The notes: generated by a model not told the origin, from the letters alone. Positions 9,075 to 18,968 are shown, numbered from the stretch's first letter. The stretch: DNA of 64,000 bases from Limnovirga soli (GCF_013106755.1 NZ_WHPF01000011.1:62001-126000), one strand, 5' to 3'. Translations and numbers: made by a program.

Positions 9075-10043
9075 ATGAAAAATTTTTTGTTTTCAAAAGT
9101 GCTGGTAATATTATTGGTTTTGTATACCACCGGTGTAGTAGCCCAACCCGTTAAGCAACATGGTGCATTGCATGTGGAAGGCACACAATTATTGGATGAA
9201 CATAATAAGGTTACCGTATTGCGCGGAATGAGTTTTGGCTGGCATTGTTTCTGGCCTGATTTTTATACCCCCGGCACGGTAGAATGGCTGCATAAGGATT
9301 GGGGCTGTACCGTTATAAGGGCCGCCATGGGTGTTGAACCAAAAAACGGATATAAGGAAAAACCGGAATGGTCTAAACAAACCATTATGACCGTTGTAGA
9401 TGCTGCCATTAAAGAGGGCGTATATGTAATAATCGATTGGCATAGCCATAATATAAACCTCCCCGAAGCAATTGCCTTTTTTACAGAGATGGCAACCAAA
9501 TATGGCAACTACCCCAATATTATTTATGAAGTGTTTAATGAGCCGGATCAGGAAAGCTGGTCTGATGTAAAAGACTATACCAATGAAGTGGTTTCGGCCA
9601 TAAGAACCATTGATAAAGACAATATTATTTTGGTGGGTAGCCCGCATTGGGATCAGGATATACATTTGGTGGCCGATGAGCCTTTAACCGGTTTTTCGAA
9701 TATCATGTATACCGTGCATTTTTATGCAGCAACACACAAACAATCGCTAAGAGACCGTTGCGAATATGCTTTGAATAAAGGCATACCCATATTTATATCA
9801 GAATCTGCAGGCATGTCTGCAAGCGGCGATGGCCCACTTGATGATGCTGAATGGAATACCTGGATAAAATGGTGTGAAAAACGCCATATCAGCTGGATTA
9901 CCTGGTCCGTATCACCAAAGGATGAAACCTGTTCGGTATTAAACAAAAATGCCTCAGCAAACGGCCATTGGCAAACGGCTGATTTAAAAGAATCGGGTAT
10001 AAAAGCACGTAGATTACTGCGGCACTATGCCGGGTTGAAATAG
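9075..10043 (+). CDS. Secreted glycoside hydrolase family 5 endoglucanase-type
   Basis: 322 residues from the ATG at 9075. An upstream in-frame start at 9021 would place an odd peptide before the signal sequence MKNFLFSKVLVILLVLYTTGVVAQ, so I prefer 9075. GH5 landmarks are LRGMSFGWHCFW (family RG..W segment), VIDWHSHN, YEVFNEPDQESW with the acid/base Glu in NEP, TVHFYAATH, and IFISESAG, where the nucleophile Glu lies. This arrangement is typical of the GH5_2 cellulase/endoglucanase group, though Ser after the nucleophile Glu is less usual than Trp. No carbohydrate-binding or secretion tail is visible. Likely periplasmic. Confidence 0.88.
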   Translation: MKNFLFSKVLVILLVLYTTGVVAQPVKQHGALHVEGTQLLDEHNKVTVLRGMSFGWHCFWPDFYTPGTVEWLHKDWGCTVIRAAMGVEPKNGYKEKPEWSKQTIMTVVDAAIKEGVYVIIDWHSHNINLPEAIAFFTEMATKYGNYPNIIYEVFNEPDQESWSDVKDYTNEVVSAIRTIDKDNIILVGSPHWDQDIHLVADEPLTGFSNIMYTVHFYAATHKQSLRDRCEYALNKGIPIFISESAGMSASGDGPLDDAEWNTWIKWCEKRHISWITWSVSPKDETCSVLNKNASANGHWQTADLKESGIKARRLLRHYAGLK

Positions 10044-10162
10044 AATTATAAGCGGTTATACATAACAATATTGCCTTAGATTTTTTGGCACCGAACAACA
10101 GCCTGTAAATTGAATTTGCAGGCTGTTGTATTATAGCTATTTTAGAAGTACAAACTTGCAAT

Positions 10163-12151
10163 ATGAAAAACCTTGTATGGATATTTTTTTGTATAGGTAC
10201 CAGTGCACAAGCCCAAACGCTTACCCGTGCCAATAGTTTTGTTGGCCTGCATTTCGATTTTCATGCAGGGTTTCAATCTACCCATATTGGCCAGTATTTT
10301 AGTTATGAAGCTATAGATTCTATGCTTAGCCTTACAAAACCGGATTATATTCAGGTAGACTGTAAAGGCCACCCCGGTATTGCCAGTTATCCAACAAAAG
10401 TGGGTACTCCGGCACCGGATATAGACAAAGACATTATGCTGCAATGGCGGCAACTAACCAACAAACATCATGTGGCTTTATTTGTACACTACTCCGGCAT
10501 TTGGGATTATAATGCCGTAGCCCAACATCCCGGCTGGGCAAGGGTAAATAGCGATGGCAAACCAGATGCTTATGCCACTTCAGTTTTTGGCCCTTATGCA
10601 GATTCATTATTGATACCACAACTAAAAGAACTGGCCCTTAAATATAAAGTTGACGGCGCCTGGGTTGACGGCGATTGCTGGACATTGGCACCCGATTATG
10701 GTACCGTCGCCGCCGCCGCATTTACTAAAGCCACCGGCATTACTACTTTACCAATAGCTATTACTGATAGCAATTATTTTGCCTTGGCTGAGTTTAACCG
10801 CAGGCAGTTTCATACCTATGTTTCCAATTATGTAAATGCACTGCACAAGGCCAGTCCGGGTTTTCAAATAACCAGCAACTGGAGCTTCTCTTCTTTTATA
10901 CCCGAAAAGGTAGATGTGCCAGTTGATTTTTTATCGGGCGATGTAGCAGGTAGCAACAGTTTATACAGTTCAGCCTTTGAAAGCCGTTGTATGGCCCTGC
11001 AGGGAAAACCCTGGGATCTGATGTCATGGTCGTTTAGTAATAAGGATAATTTCAGGGGTACCAAACCTTTTGTACAATTGGCACAGGAAGCTGCGGAAGT
11101 TATTGCCATGGGTGGTGGCTACCAAACTTACTGGACCCAAAATGCCGACGGCAGTTTACCGCCCCACCTGTTTGGTAATATGCAACAAATTATTGCCTTT
11201 TGCAGGCAACGGCAGGCCTACACACATAAAGCAGCCATTGTGCCGCAGGTGGGCCTGTTGTATTCCTCTTATGCCTGGCGCAGAATACCATCAGAAGGTT
11301 TGTACAATGGCGGCGGCAGCGGAGCTATAAAGGGCATACTGGCTGCATTATTAGATAACCAGTTACCTGTAGAAATTATTATGGATCATCAATTGCCAGA
11401 GCGTATTAACCAATACCCGGTGTTGGTGTTTCCCGAGTGGCAAACTATTGATCCTGCACAACATGCCCTTTTACTGCAATATGTAAATAATGGTGGCCAC
11501 CTGCTGGTAATTGGTGCCGATGCGGCATCATTGTTTAAAGAACAATTAGGCGCTAATACCTATGGTAAAAAACCCGAAGGTGAAATGTTGCATTATGCCT
11601 TTAATTATAACAGTGAATCCTTGCAATCAGCTTTACAAAAAGCTGTAGCCCTGCCGGGTACACAAACCATTGGCTATTTGCTACAGAACTATGATCTGCG
11701 TTTTCCCGATAGTTTGGCGATGGCCACAGTAGCCAATTATGGCAAAGGAAAAATTGCGGCCATATACGCCAATATTGGTGATGCCTATACTCACCGGCAA
11801 AGTGCGCAATTAAGAGATATGGTGGGTGCAGCAATGCAAACCCTGTTTGCACAACCCACCGTAACCGTACAAGGCAGTAAATTGCTGCATATGGTGCTGG
11901 CTAAAAAAGACGGGCATTTGTTTATCCATCTAATTAATAGCGGTGGTGGCCACAGTAACCCCAATATAACTACCTATAGCGAAGTGGCACCAGTTGGTGC
12001 AGTTACGCTTACTATTCGCCTGCCTAAAAAACCGGCCAGTTTGGTATTGCAGCCATCGCATACCATATTGCCATTTAGCTATGCCAATGGCGTGGCAACG
12101 GTTAAGTTACGACAGGTAGGTATTTACGAAATTATTCAGGTAAATGAATAG
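10163..12151 (+). CDS. Secreted putative glycoside hydrolase (alpha-L-fucosidase/beta-galactosidase-like TIM barrel)
   Basis: 662 residues with signal peptide MKNLVWIFFCIGTSAQAQ. Residues 20-330 look like a TIM barrel: FVGLHFDFHAGF, DYIQVDCKGHPG, VALFVHYSGIWDY, and YKVDGAWVDGDCW, whose Asp could be the nucleophile. Residues 340-560 look like the class I glutamine amidotransferase-like (beta-galactosidase trimerisation) domain, and the rest is a small beta domain. The exact family is not certain; it resembles unclassified GH29/GH42-related proteins of Bacteroidota. It follows the GH5 gene on the same strand by 119 bp. The substrate is probably a plant or algal oligosaccharide. Confidence 0.65.
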   Translation: MKNLVWIFFCIGTSAQAQTLTRANSFVGLHFDFHAGFQSTHIGQYFSYEAIDSMLSLTKPDYIQVDCKGHPGIASYPTKVGTPAPDIDKDIMLQWRQLTNKHHVALFVHYSGIWDYNAVAQHPGWARVNSDGKPDAYATSVFGPYADSLLIPQLKELALKYKVDGAWVDGDCWTLAPDYGTVAAAAFTKATGITTLPIAITDSNYFALAEFNRRQFHTYVSNYVNALHKASPGFQITSNWSFSSFIPEKVDVPVDFLSGDVAGSNSLYSSAFESRCMALQGKPWDLMSWSFSNKDNFRGTKPFVQLAQEAAEVIAMGGGYQTYWTQNADGSLPPHLFGNMQQIIAFCRQRQAYTHKAAIVPQVGLLYSSYAWRRIPSEGLYNGGGSGAIKGILAALLDNQLPVEIIMDHQLPERINQYPVLVFPEWQTIDPAQHALLLQYVNNGGHLLVIGADAASLFKEQLGANTYGKKPEGEMLHYAFNYNSESLQSALQKAVALPGTQTIGYLLQNYDLRFPDSLAMATVANYGKGKIAAIYANIGDAYTHRQSAQLRDMVGAAMQTLFAQPTVTVQGSKLLHMVLAKKDGHLFIHLINSGGGHSNPNITTYSEVAPVGAVTLTIRLPKKPASLVLQPSHTILPFSYANGVATVKLRQVGIYEIIQVNE

Positions 12152-12165
12152 TGTGGACTTATATT

Positions 12166-12234
12166 CCCGGCTGTTGTGGTATAAGCAGCAGCCGTTGCGT
12201 CGCACTCTTGTGCGGCAGGTACATTATGCAGCAA
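12166..12234 (+). repeat. TGCGTCGCA element copy 6
   Basis: Begins 15 nt after the stop of the glycoside hydrolase on its sense strand. The core is 12195-12213. Its two ends are complementary: CCCGGCTG (12166-12173) against CAGC...CGGG (12229-12240). An RNA copy could therefore fold end to end. Confidence 0.88.
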
Positions 12235-12243
12235 ATACGGGTA

Positions 12244-12702
12244 TTAACTTAGTCCATCAGGGCTTGCCTCTTCTATGCAATTAAACATCCATTGCACCCC
12301 GTATTTATCGGTACAGCTGCCATAATAGGCACCCCAAAACATATCCTGTAAATCCATGGTAATTTTACCACCGGCAGATAGGGCATCAAATAATTGTTTG
12401 GTTTCTACCCGGGTATCGGGCTCCAGATTTATATGTACATTATTGCCAAAGTTTACTTTAAAGCCCATGGTTTCCGGCGCATCGGTTGCCATTAAAATAT
12501 GGCCGCCGGTAATTACCAGTTCAATATGCATTACCAGGTTTTTATCTGCTTCTGCTATTGGGGGCATGCCTTCTACAACCGGTATATCGCCAAAGCGGGC
12601 AATGCCGCCATTGCCAAATTCGCCACCAAAAACTGATTGATAAAAATTAAAAGCTTCCTCTGTATTGCGGGGGAAATTCAGGTACGTACTTGTTCTGGCC
12701 AT
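12244..12702 (-). CDS. VOC-superfamily protein, PhnB-like
   Basis: 152 residues from the ATG at 12702, the natural start for this family (MARTSTYLNFPRNTEEAFNFYQSVFGGEF). The longer reading adds 24 residues unlike any family member. Two vicinal-oxygen-chelate beta-alpha-beta repeats are visible, with AFNFYQSVFGG in the first and LFDALSAGGKITMDLQDMFWGAYYGSCTDKYGVQWMFN in the second, which is the PhnB/3-demethylubiquinone-methyltransferase-like signature. Enzymatic function is unknown. It is isolated between copies 6 and 7 of the TGCGTCGCA element, which face each other around it. Confidence 0.85.
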   Translation of the reverse strand: MARTSTYLNFPRNTEEAFNFYQSVFGGEFGNGGIARFGDIPVVEGMPPIAEADKNLVMHIELVITGGHILMATDAPETMGFKVNFGNNVHINLEPDTRVETKQLFDALSAGGKITMDLQDMFWGAYYGSCTDKYGVQWMFNCIEEASPDGLS

Positions 12703-12880
12703 GATACATAATTTTAGTTGGTGTAATTGTGTGTATTTTTTAAAAAAACTGTTCCCGGTTAATGGAGCAGCCAATAAATATATTACTTAAAATTTGCTAT
12801 TGGCTAGTACCAGGCTTTGAATTTTATTTAAGTTCAATGGCAACTGCTATATGTAACAAAATGCTTTCTATGTTAAATGG

Positions 12881-12960
12881 GCTGTTTACAGTTGCATAGC
12901 ATTGTTGCCGTACAAGTGTGCGACGCAAGTAAAGCCCCATAATGATACTTCTGCCTGGCC
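12881..12960 (-). repeat. TGCGTCGCA element copy 7
   Basis: Core 12910-12935 and GGCCAGG end near 12953-12960, on the sense strand 3' of the POT transporter, but 140 nt away because a classical terminator lies between. Together with copy 6 it brackets the VOC gene. Confidence 0.85.
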
Positions 12961-13047
12961 AAAAAAACTGATGTAAGTATACTTCACAACTCAAGTTTTT
13001 ACCAACTTAATAGCGTAAGCGTTTCACAACCTATTTATTATTGGCAC

Positions 13048-13082
13048 AAAAAAAGCAATGCGCATAATGGCATTGCTTTTTT
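13048..13082 (-). terminator. Rho-independent terminator of the POT transporter
   Basis: AAAAGCAATG (13051-13060) and CATTGCTTTT (13071-13080) form a perfect 10-bp stem around a 10-nt loop, with A/T runs on both sides so it could work in both directions. It lies 18-50 nt after the transporter stop. Confidence 0.85.
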
Positions 13083-13099
13083 AAAAATGGGAGTAGTTA

Positions 13100-14764
13100 T
13101 TAATCGGCCATAGTGGTGGCTTCTTCTACAACTTTATTTAATTTTTTAGTAAGCGGGAATAATAATAAACCGGCAACAATAGCTGCAACAACGCTGATAG
13201 CAAAGAACACGGCTTTATTATCAAACTGATCCCAGAAACCCGCTAAAATTCCGGAGATTTTACCACCCAGAGAGGTAGTTAAAAACCAGCCACCCATCAT
13301 TAGGGCCGTAAACCTGCGTGGGGCCACTTTAGATACCAGCGACAGGCCAACAGGACTCATAAACAATTCACTTATGGTAAAAACACCATAGCTCGCAAAT
13401 ATCCAGCCGCTGGATACTTTATCTATATAAATATTGGTGCTAAGACAGGCAAATACCATTACCAGCGACGACAAGCCTGCAATAATGGTACCCCATGCAA
13501 ATTTGCTGGGCGTGGATATTTCTTTTTTGCGGGCCATTAAAAAACCAAAGAAACCAACTATAACGGGCGTAAGCACAATAATCCAAAACGGATTAATAGA
13601 TTGATAAATTTCGGTGGAGATCAGCTTCATATCCTCCCCATCTTTGGGCCATTGGTCTTTTGGTAAATTCTGCAGATAGGGGTCGTTACCAATATGGGTT
13701 AACACTTTACCATCGGGCCCTTGTTGTGCCCTAAACTGCTGGTCAAGAATAGGCACTTCCTGTGGTTTGGTATTTACATTTTGTAAAAACTCAAATGGCT
13801 TTAATACTTTTTCTACAGCAGGTGATGTTTCCCTGTTGGTATAAGTATCTGCCCAAATAGTAAGGGCGGTAGCATTTTGGTTATAGATATTCCAGAAAAT
13901 TATAGCTACTCCAAAAATGGTAAGTAAGGTACCCAGCCTTTGTTTGTCAAACCCTTTTGCACGGTACCAAAGGCTAAAGTAAAAAATGATTACCGGTATG
14001 CTGGCAAAAACAAAAGCATCATTTGAATCGGAGCCAATCAGGTTGCCCGGTATAAACCATCCAATAGCCCCTGCAATGGCAGCAGGTAAAAACACATACA
14101 TCGAAATTTTCGATAAAGGCATATCCTCTTTATTGGCCGGCTTAATGATATTGGCACTCTTAATATGTTTAAGCCCACCAGAGAAAATAATTAACCCCAG
14201 CACCATACCTACACCTGCTGCTGCAAAAGCATAGCCCCAGCTATAATTAACCCTTAAATAAGCGGCCACAAAATTGCACACAAAAGCGCCTATGTTTACT
14301 CCCATATAAAAAATATTATAGGCCACATCTTTTTTACTCCTCAGCTCATCTTTATTATACAGGTTGCCCAATAGCACACTTATGTTTGGCTTAAAAAAGC
14401 CATTACCCACAATTACACAAAGCAGGGCCAGGTATAATAAGGTATTACTACCCGGTATGGCCAGTAAAAAATATCCCAGCGCCATTAATGCACCGCCAAA
14501 ATAAATTGACTTAATATACCCCCAATATCTGTCGGCAATTAAACCGCCAATAAAAGGGGTTAGGTATACCAGGGCTACATAAGTACCAACAATATCAACG
14601 CCCATAGAGGTATCCATTCCCTTACCGCCTTTGGCGGGAGTATCTTTTAAGTATAACAGTAATATGCCTACAATAAGATAATAGCCAAAGCGTTCCCACA
14701 TTTCTGTAAAGAACAGTACATATAAGCCTTTGGGATGTTTTGCACTAACTGCTTTTTGCTCCAT
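13100..14764 (-). CDS. POT/PTR-family proton-dependent oligopeptide transporter
   Basis: A 554-residue inner-membrane major facilitator protein. The N-terminus KGLYVLFFTEMWERFGYYLI contains the ExxER-type motif of POT carriers (EMWERFGYY). The PTR2 signature follows: FIGGLIADRYWGYIKSIYFGG, then FFKPNISVLLGNLY with the conserved FKPN. About 12-14 membrane helices are visible, with a long hydrophilic loop near residues 310-385. Known members import di- and tripeptides with protons. It is divergent from purD with a 129-bp spacer. Confidence 0.92.
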   Translation of the reverse strand: MEQKAVSAKHPKGLYVLFFTEMWERFGYYLIVGILLLYLKDTPAKGGKGMDTSMGVDIVGTYVALVYLTPFIGGLIADRYWGYIKSIYFGGALMALGYFLLAIPGSNTLLYLALLCVIVGNGFFKPNISVLLGNLYNKDELRSKKDVAYNIFYMGVNIGAFVCNFVAAYLRVNYSWGYAFAAAGVGMVLGLIIFSGGLKHIKSANIIKPANKEDMPLSKISMYVFLPAAIAGAIGWFIPGNLIGSDSNDAFVFASIPVIIFYFSLWYRAKGFDKQRLGTLLTIFGVAIIFWNIYNQNATALTIWADTYTNRETSPAVEKVLKPFEFLQNVNTKPQEVPILDQQFRAQQGPDGKVLTHIGNDPYLQNLPKDQWPKDGEDMKLISTEIYQSINPFWIIVLTPVIVGFFGFLMARKKEISTPSKFAWGTIIAGLSSLVMVFACLSTNIYIDKVSSGWIFASYGVFTISELFMSPVGLSLVSKVAPRRFTALMMGGWFLTTSLGGKISGILAGFWDQFDNKAVFFAISVVAAIVAGLLLFPLTKKLNKVVEEATTMAD

Positions 14765-14893
14765 AAAAAAATATTTTCTTTAAAAATAGAGGAACTAACT
14801 TTTTATTTAGGGGTTCAAAATACAGATTAATTGTAAATACACGCCGCTTATTTGTAAAATCGGTTTTACATTCGCTTCTGCAAAAAATTAAGC

Positions 14894-16174
14894 ATGAATA
14901 TACTTTTACTGGGTGCTGGCGGAAGAGAACATGCACTGGCATGGAAACTGGCACAAAGTGCCCATTGTAGCAAGCTTTTTATAGCACCGGGCAATGCCGG
15001 CACCATGCAATTTGGCACCAATATAGCCATTAGTGCCACCAATTTTGAAGCACAAAAACAGTTTTGCCTGGAACAGGGAATTGATATGGTAGTGGTTGGT
15101 CCTGAAGACCCATTGGTTTTAGGGGTATACGATTATTACCAGCAGGATGCTGCCCTGCAACATATACTTGTAATTGGCCCGGCCGCATATGGTGCCCAGC
15201 TGGAAGGCAGTAAGGCTTTCTCTAAAAAATTTATGCAGCGTCATAATATACCCACCGCTGCTTATGCCGAATTTGAGACCTCCAATTTTGAAGAAGGCAA
15301 AGCATACATAGCACAACATAGCTTACCCATTGTTTTAAAAGCCGATGGCCTGGCTGCTGGCAAAGGAGTAGTTATTTGCACCAGCCATGCAGAAGCCCTG
15401 CAGGTTTTTGAAGAAATGATTGTACATAAACAATTTGGCGATGCCTCCAGCCGCGTGGTAATAGAACAATTTCTGGATGGTATTGAAGTAAGCATTTTTG
15501 TACTTACCGATGGTACCAGCTACCAGATTATTGGCCATGCCAAAGATTATAAACGCATTGGCGTAGGCGATACAGGCCTTAACACTGGTGGTATGGGTTG
15601 CGTTAGCCCCGTACCATTTGCACAGGGCGAGTTTATGCAGAAAGCCATAGATCGTATTATTGAGCCAACAGTAAATGGTTTGGCTACTGAAAATATCACT
15701 TATAAAGGCTTTATCTTTTTTGGACTAATAAATGTACAAGGTGAGCCTTATACCATTGAATACAACTGCCGTATGGGCGACCCCGAAACCGAGGTGGTAA
15801 TGCCACGCCTAAGCAACGATTTGGTAGAATTGTTTTTAGCCATTCACAATGGCAATCTGGCCAATACTACAATACAGTTCGATGAACGTGCCTGCGCCAC
15901 CGTGGTGGCTGTAAGCGGCGGTTACCCGGGTAATTATACAAAAGGTTATGGCATTACCGGTTTACCCGCGGCTAATACCCATGCCGATACCATTGTGTTT
16001 CATGCAGGCACCAGTTTGCAAAACAATGTAATTCAAACCAATGGTGGCCGGGTGCTGGCAGTAACATCTTATGCGGATAATATAGGCAGCGCAGTACAAA
16101 AATCCAAGGCAGTACTGGAGCAAATACATTTCGATGGCATGTATTACCGCCACGATATTGGCTACGAATTTTAA
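14894..16174 (+). CDS. purD: Phosphoribosylamine-glycine ligase
   Basis: A 426-residue ATP-grasp ligase joining phosphoribosylamine and glycine in the second step of purine synthesis. Landmarks: MNILLLGAGGREHALAWKL at the N-terminus, VVGPEDPLVLGVYD, KAFSKKFMQRHNIPTAAY, LPIVLKADGLAAGKGVVIC, NTGGMGCVSP, and EYNCRMGDPETEVVMPRL with the metal ligands. Length is normal and no anomalies are seen. It stands alone, with a degenerate TGCGTCGCA element 12 nt after its stop. Confidence 0.97.
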   Translation: MNILLLGAGGREHALAWKLAQSAHCSKLFIAPGNAGTMQFGTNIAISATNFEAQKQFCLEQGIDMVVVGPEDPLVLGVYDYYQQDAALQHILVIGPAAYGAQLEGSKAFSKKFMQRHNIPTAAYAEFETSNFEEGKAYIAQHSLPIVLKADGLAAGKGVVICTSHAEALQVFEEMIVHKQFGDASSRVVIEQFLDGIEVSIFVLTDGTSYQIIGHAKDYKRIGVGDTGLNTGGMGCVSPVPFAQGEFMQKAIDRIIEPTVNGLATENITYKGFIFFGLINVQGEPYTIEYNCRMGDPETEVVMPRLSNDLVELFLAIHNGNLANTTIQFDERACATVVAVSGGYPGNYTKGYGITGLPAANTHADTIVFHAGTSLQNNVIQTNGGRVLAVTSYADNIGSAVQKSKAVLEQIHFDGMYYRHDIGYEF

Positions 16175-16185
16175 ATACAATGGTT

Positions 16186-16435
16186 AGCCGGCTGTAAAAC
16201 ATCGGTCAGCTTTACTTGTGTCACTCACTGCATCTTTCTGCTTACTATGGTCAGGCATACGCGTATGTATATAAGCTTTTAGGTATACCAAAAGCGTTGG
16301 CGCCGGCATTTGATTTTCGCACGGCAAATTGGCTATGCTTTTGTAGTTTTTTGGCTGTAAAATGCAGCATAGTGTTACTGCTGTACAAGAGTGCGACGCA
16401 AGTAAAGCCAAATAATATTGCTGTTGCCCGGCCCC
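16186..16435. repeat. Head-to-head pair of TGCGTCGCA elements (copies 8 and 9)
   Basis: Copy 8 (plus, 16186 to about 16245) starts with CCGGCTG 12 nt after the purD stop and has a degraded core (TTTACTTGTGTCACTCAC, 16211-16228). Copy 9 (minus, 16364-16435, core 16383-16409) is intact and ends in GCCCGGCC. The 120 bp between them have no ORF I would support. Confidence 0.8.
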
Positions 16436-16480
16436 AAAAATCTATTGTACAATATGGCTTAATTTATGTAAAATTGTGTT

Positions 16481-17752
16481 ATGTCAACGCTAATAAAATG
16501 CCCCAGTTGCGCTTTTGAATTTCCGCTGGAAGAAGCCCTGAATGATGAACTGAAAGATGCTATAGAAAAAGAAAAACAACAGCTGCGCCAGCAAATGCAG
16601 GATTATAAACGCAGCAAAGAAGATGAACTGCGTAAAAAAGAAGAAGACTTTACCCGTCAGAAACAATTACAGGAAGATAGCTTTCAAAAAAAGCTGGACG
16701 ATGCTGTAAAACAACGCAACCAGCAAATAGAAGAATCCATCCGCAAATCTGTATCGGCTGATTATCAAAATCAGTTACAGCTATTACAGCAAACTGCCTC
16801 CGAGAATGCAGAAAAATTACAACAGGCCCGTGCCAGGGAGATGGAATTTTTACAAAAAGAACAGGCGCTTAAAGTAAAGGAAGAAGAATTGCAGCTTACC
16901 CTGCAACGCCAACTTATAACAGAGCGGGAAAAACTAAAAGAGCAATTACAAAAAGATGAGCAAAATAAACTGCAAATGAAAGAAGAAGAATTTCAGCTGC
17001 GGTTAAAAGAAAGGGATAAACAGATAGAAGACCAAAACCGGTTGATAGATGAAATGAAACGCAAATCGGAACAAGGTAGTATGCAATTACAGGGCGAGGT
17101 ACAGGAGCTATTGCTGGAAGAAATTTTACAGGCTACTTTTCCATTTGATAAAATTGAGGAAGTGGGAAAAGGAGTGCGTGGTGCAGATTGCACACAGGTG
17201 GTACGCAACCAGTTTGGTAACGAGGCCGGAAAAATTATTTACGAAAGCAAACGCACCAAAGACTTTAGTAACGATTGGATTGATAAATTAAAGGCCGATA
17301 TGCGCAACCTGGGTGCTGATGTGGCCGTAATTGTAACACAAGCTTTTCCAAAAGATATGGACCGTTTTGGTGAAAAAGATGGCGTATACATTTGCTCTTT
17401 TAGCGAGGTGAGAAGTGTGGCGCTGGTATTGCGTAATGCCATATTAAAAATTGCCGATGCCCGTAAAAGCCAGGAAAATAAGGGCGATAAAATGGTAATG
17501 CTGTACGACTACCTTATTGGCAGCGAATTTAGCGAGCAATGGAAAGCCATACGCGAAGGTTTTATGAGCATGAAACTAAGCATTCAAAAAGAAAGGGATG
17601 CTATGGAAAAACTGTGGAAGGCACGTGAAAAGCAACTGGAAAAGGTGTTATTAAATGCAGCGCATATAAGGGGTTCTATTGAAGGAATTGCTGGTGCAGA
17701 TGCCGTAAATTTGAACCTGCAGGATGATAATGAGTTAAACCTGCTGATGTAA
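16481..17752 (+). CDS. DUF2130 protein with coiled coil and nuclease-like C-terminal domain
   Basis: 423 residues. It starts MSTLIKCPSCAFEFPLEEAL with a single CxxC knuckle. Residues 25-205 are charged and Gln/Lys/Glu-rich, clearly a long coiled coil. Residues 206-380 are the DUF2130 domain. Within it, GADC (D236) followed by IIYESK (E255, K257) fits a PD-(D/E)xK nuclease-like triad, with FSNDWIDKLKADM next. The 10-bp gap to the next gene indicates an operon with a kinase-like protein. The cellular function of DUF2130 is not established; nuclease activity is inferred from the motif only. Confidence 0.8.
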   Translation: MSTLIKCPSCAFEFPLEEALNDELKDAIEKEKQQLRQQMQDYKRSKEDELRKKEEDFTRQKQLQEDSFQKKLDDAVKQRNQQIEESIRKSVSADYQNQLQLLQQTASENAEKLQQARAREMEFLQKEQALKVKEEELQLTLQRQLITEREKLKEQLQKDEQNKLQMKEEEFQLRLKERDKQIEDQNRLIDEMKRKSEQGSMQLQGEVQELLLEEILQATFPFDKIEEVGKGVRGADCTQVVRNQFGNEAGKIIYESKRTKDFSNDWIDKLKADMRNLGADVAVIVTQAFPKDMDRFGEKDGVYICSFSEVRSVALVLRNAILKIADARKSQENKGDKMVMLYDYLIGSEFSEQWKAIREGFMSMKLSIQKERDAMEKLWKAREKQLEKVLLNAAHIRGSIEGIAGADAVNLNLQDDNELNLLM

Positions 17753-17762
17753 AGCCGGCAAT

Positions 17763-18854
17763 ATGTACCAGAAAGAACTAACAGAAAATATCAGGCCTTC
17801 GCGTAAGAAACCCATTTTTCCGGTGAATGAAAAGTTGCGCCAATACCTGATACGTCATGGCCGGGAAATAAGGCTGCCCGCTACTTATAGCGATCTGCGG
17901 CATTTTACCTATTCTACCCCCATACTGGATAAAAACGGCAAGTATTCGCTATGGGAAAAAGTTTCGTACGACATGCGGGAATGGAACTACCTGCGGGAAA
18001 GTCTGGTATGCATTTACGCCATTTTAAAAACCGAGGGCGATCTTAGCTTTGTAGACCACCTGGATGTGGCCGGCATAGATTTTTGTGTTTTTGGAAATAG
18101 CCAGCCTTTTCGCATACGCATTGTAAATAAGTTTAACGAAAACCACGACCACTACTATATTAAACAGGCCGATGCCAGCCGCATTTACGGGCTGGAGCTG
18201 GAACATATTTTATCGCCCAACCGCATTACCTATTTTACCAATCACAATACACTGGTTGAGGAACACATACCCGGCATACCCGGCGATATTTTTGCGGAGC
18301 ATTTTTTGCAAAAACCCAGTACCAATGCGGTACGATTTGCCAAAGAGTTTGTAAAATTTAATGAACGCTGTTTTATACGCCTGTTGGGCGATATGCGCAG
18401 CTATAATTTTGTGGTAAACATTACCCCCGATATAGACGAAGACTCGCAATATCGCATACGTGCTATAGATTTTGACCAGCAAAGTTATGAAGGCCGCAAA
18501 AACCTGTACCGCCCACAGTTTTTTAAAGAAAATGCGGCCTTTGTAGAGCTGGTATTAAAACACTTAAACACAGAATCTATTGCACAATACCAGGCCGAGG
18601 AAAGAACTTTAATGACATTTAGGTTAATCTCCTCCCGCTATCGTATAAAAGAGTTGCTTGACAATATGAACAGGGACAATATTTCAACACCCGTAAAAAT
18701 AGACCAGTTAAGAATTGAGCTGGCCGATCATTTTCAAAACATTGCCTACCTGCGCCAAAAAAATATGGGCGAAATATTAAGGCTGCAGCTAAAACAATCG
18801 CTGCGCAAAAGCCTGTATGTATTGCCCCGCAACCGTACCCGTTTTGATGATTAG
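17763..18854 (+). CDS. Kinase-like (aminoglycoside phosphotransferase-fold) protein of unknown function
   Basis: 363 residues, no named family that I recognise. It carries marks of an active protein-kinase-like fold: YYIKQAD with a candidate ATP lysine (K134), LELEHIL (a possible pairing Glu), the catalytic-loop pattern GDMRSYN (D210-x4-N215), and AIDFD (D236/D238) in the place of DFG. The N-terminal 100 residues (REIRLPATYSDLRHF...) are of unknown fold. Cytoplasmic, no signal. Second gene of the DUF2130 operon. A role in signalling to, or protection from, the DUF2130 protein is speculation. Confidence 0.7.
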   Translation: MYQKELTENIRPSRKKPIFPVNEKLRQYLIRHGREIRLPATYSDLRHFTYSTPILDKNGKYSLWEKVSYDMREWNYLRESLVCIYAILKTEGDLSFVDHLDVAGIDFCVFGNSQPFRIRIVNKFNENHDHYYIKQADASRIYGLELEHILSPNRITYFTNHNTLVEEHIPGIPGDIFAEHFLQKPSTNAVRFAKEFVKFNERCFIRLLGDMRSYNFVVNITPDIDEDSQYRIRAIDFDQQSYEGRKNLYRPQFFKENAAFVELVLKHLNTESIAQYQAEERTLMTFRLISSRYRIKELLDNMNRDNISTPVKIDQLRIELADHFQNIAYLRQKNMGEILRLQLKQSLRKSLYVLPRNRTRFDD

Positions 18855-18898
18855 TCTGCATAATACTCGGCACTTACCTTTTTTTTATGTTTTTTATG

Positions 18899-18968
18899 AG
18901 CCTGGCTATTGCAGCTATGGGCATCCAACTTGCGTCGCACACTTGTACGGCCGGGTACTTTGGGGGGC
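18899..18968 (+). repeat. TGCGTCGCA element copy 10
   Basis: Starts (GCCTGGC) 45 nt after the stop of the kinase-like gene on its sense strand; core 18930-18948. Its distal arm, from 18952, is the first copy of a 29-bp direct repeat that recurs at 19862. Confidence 0.88.
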
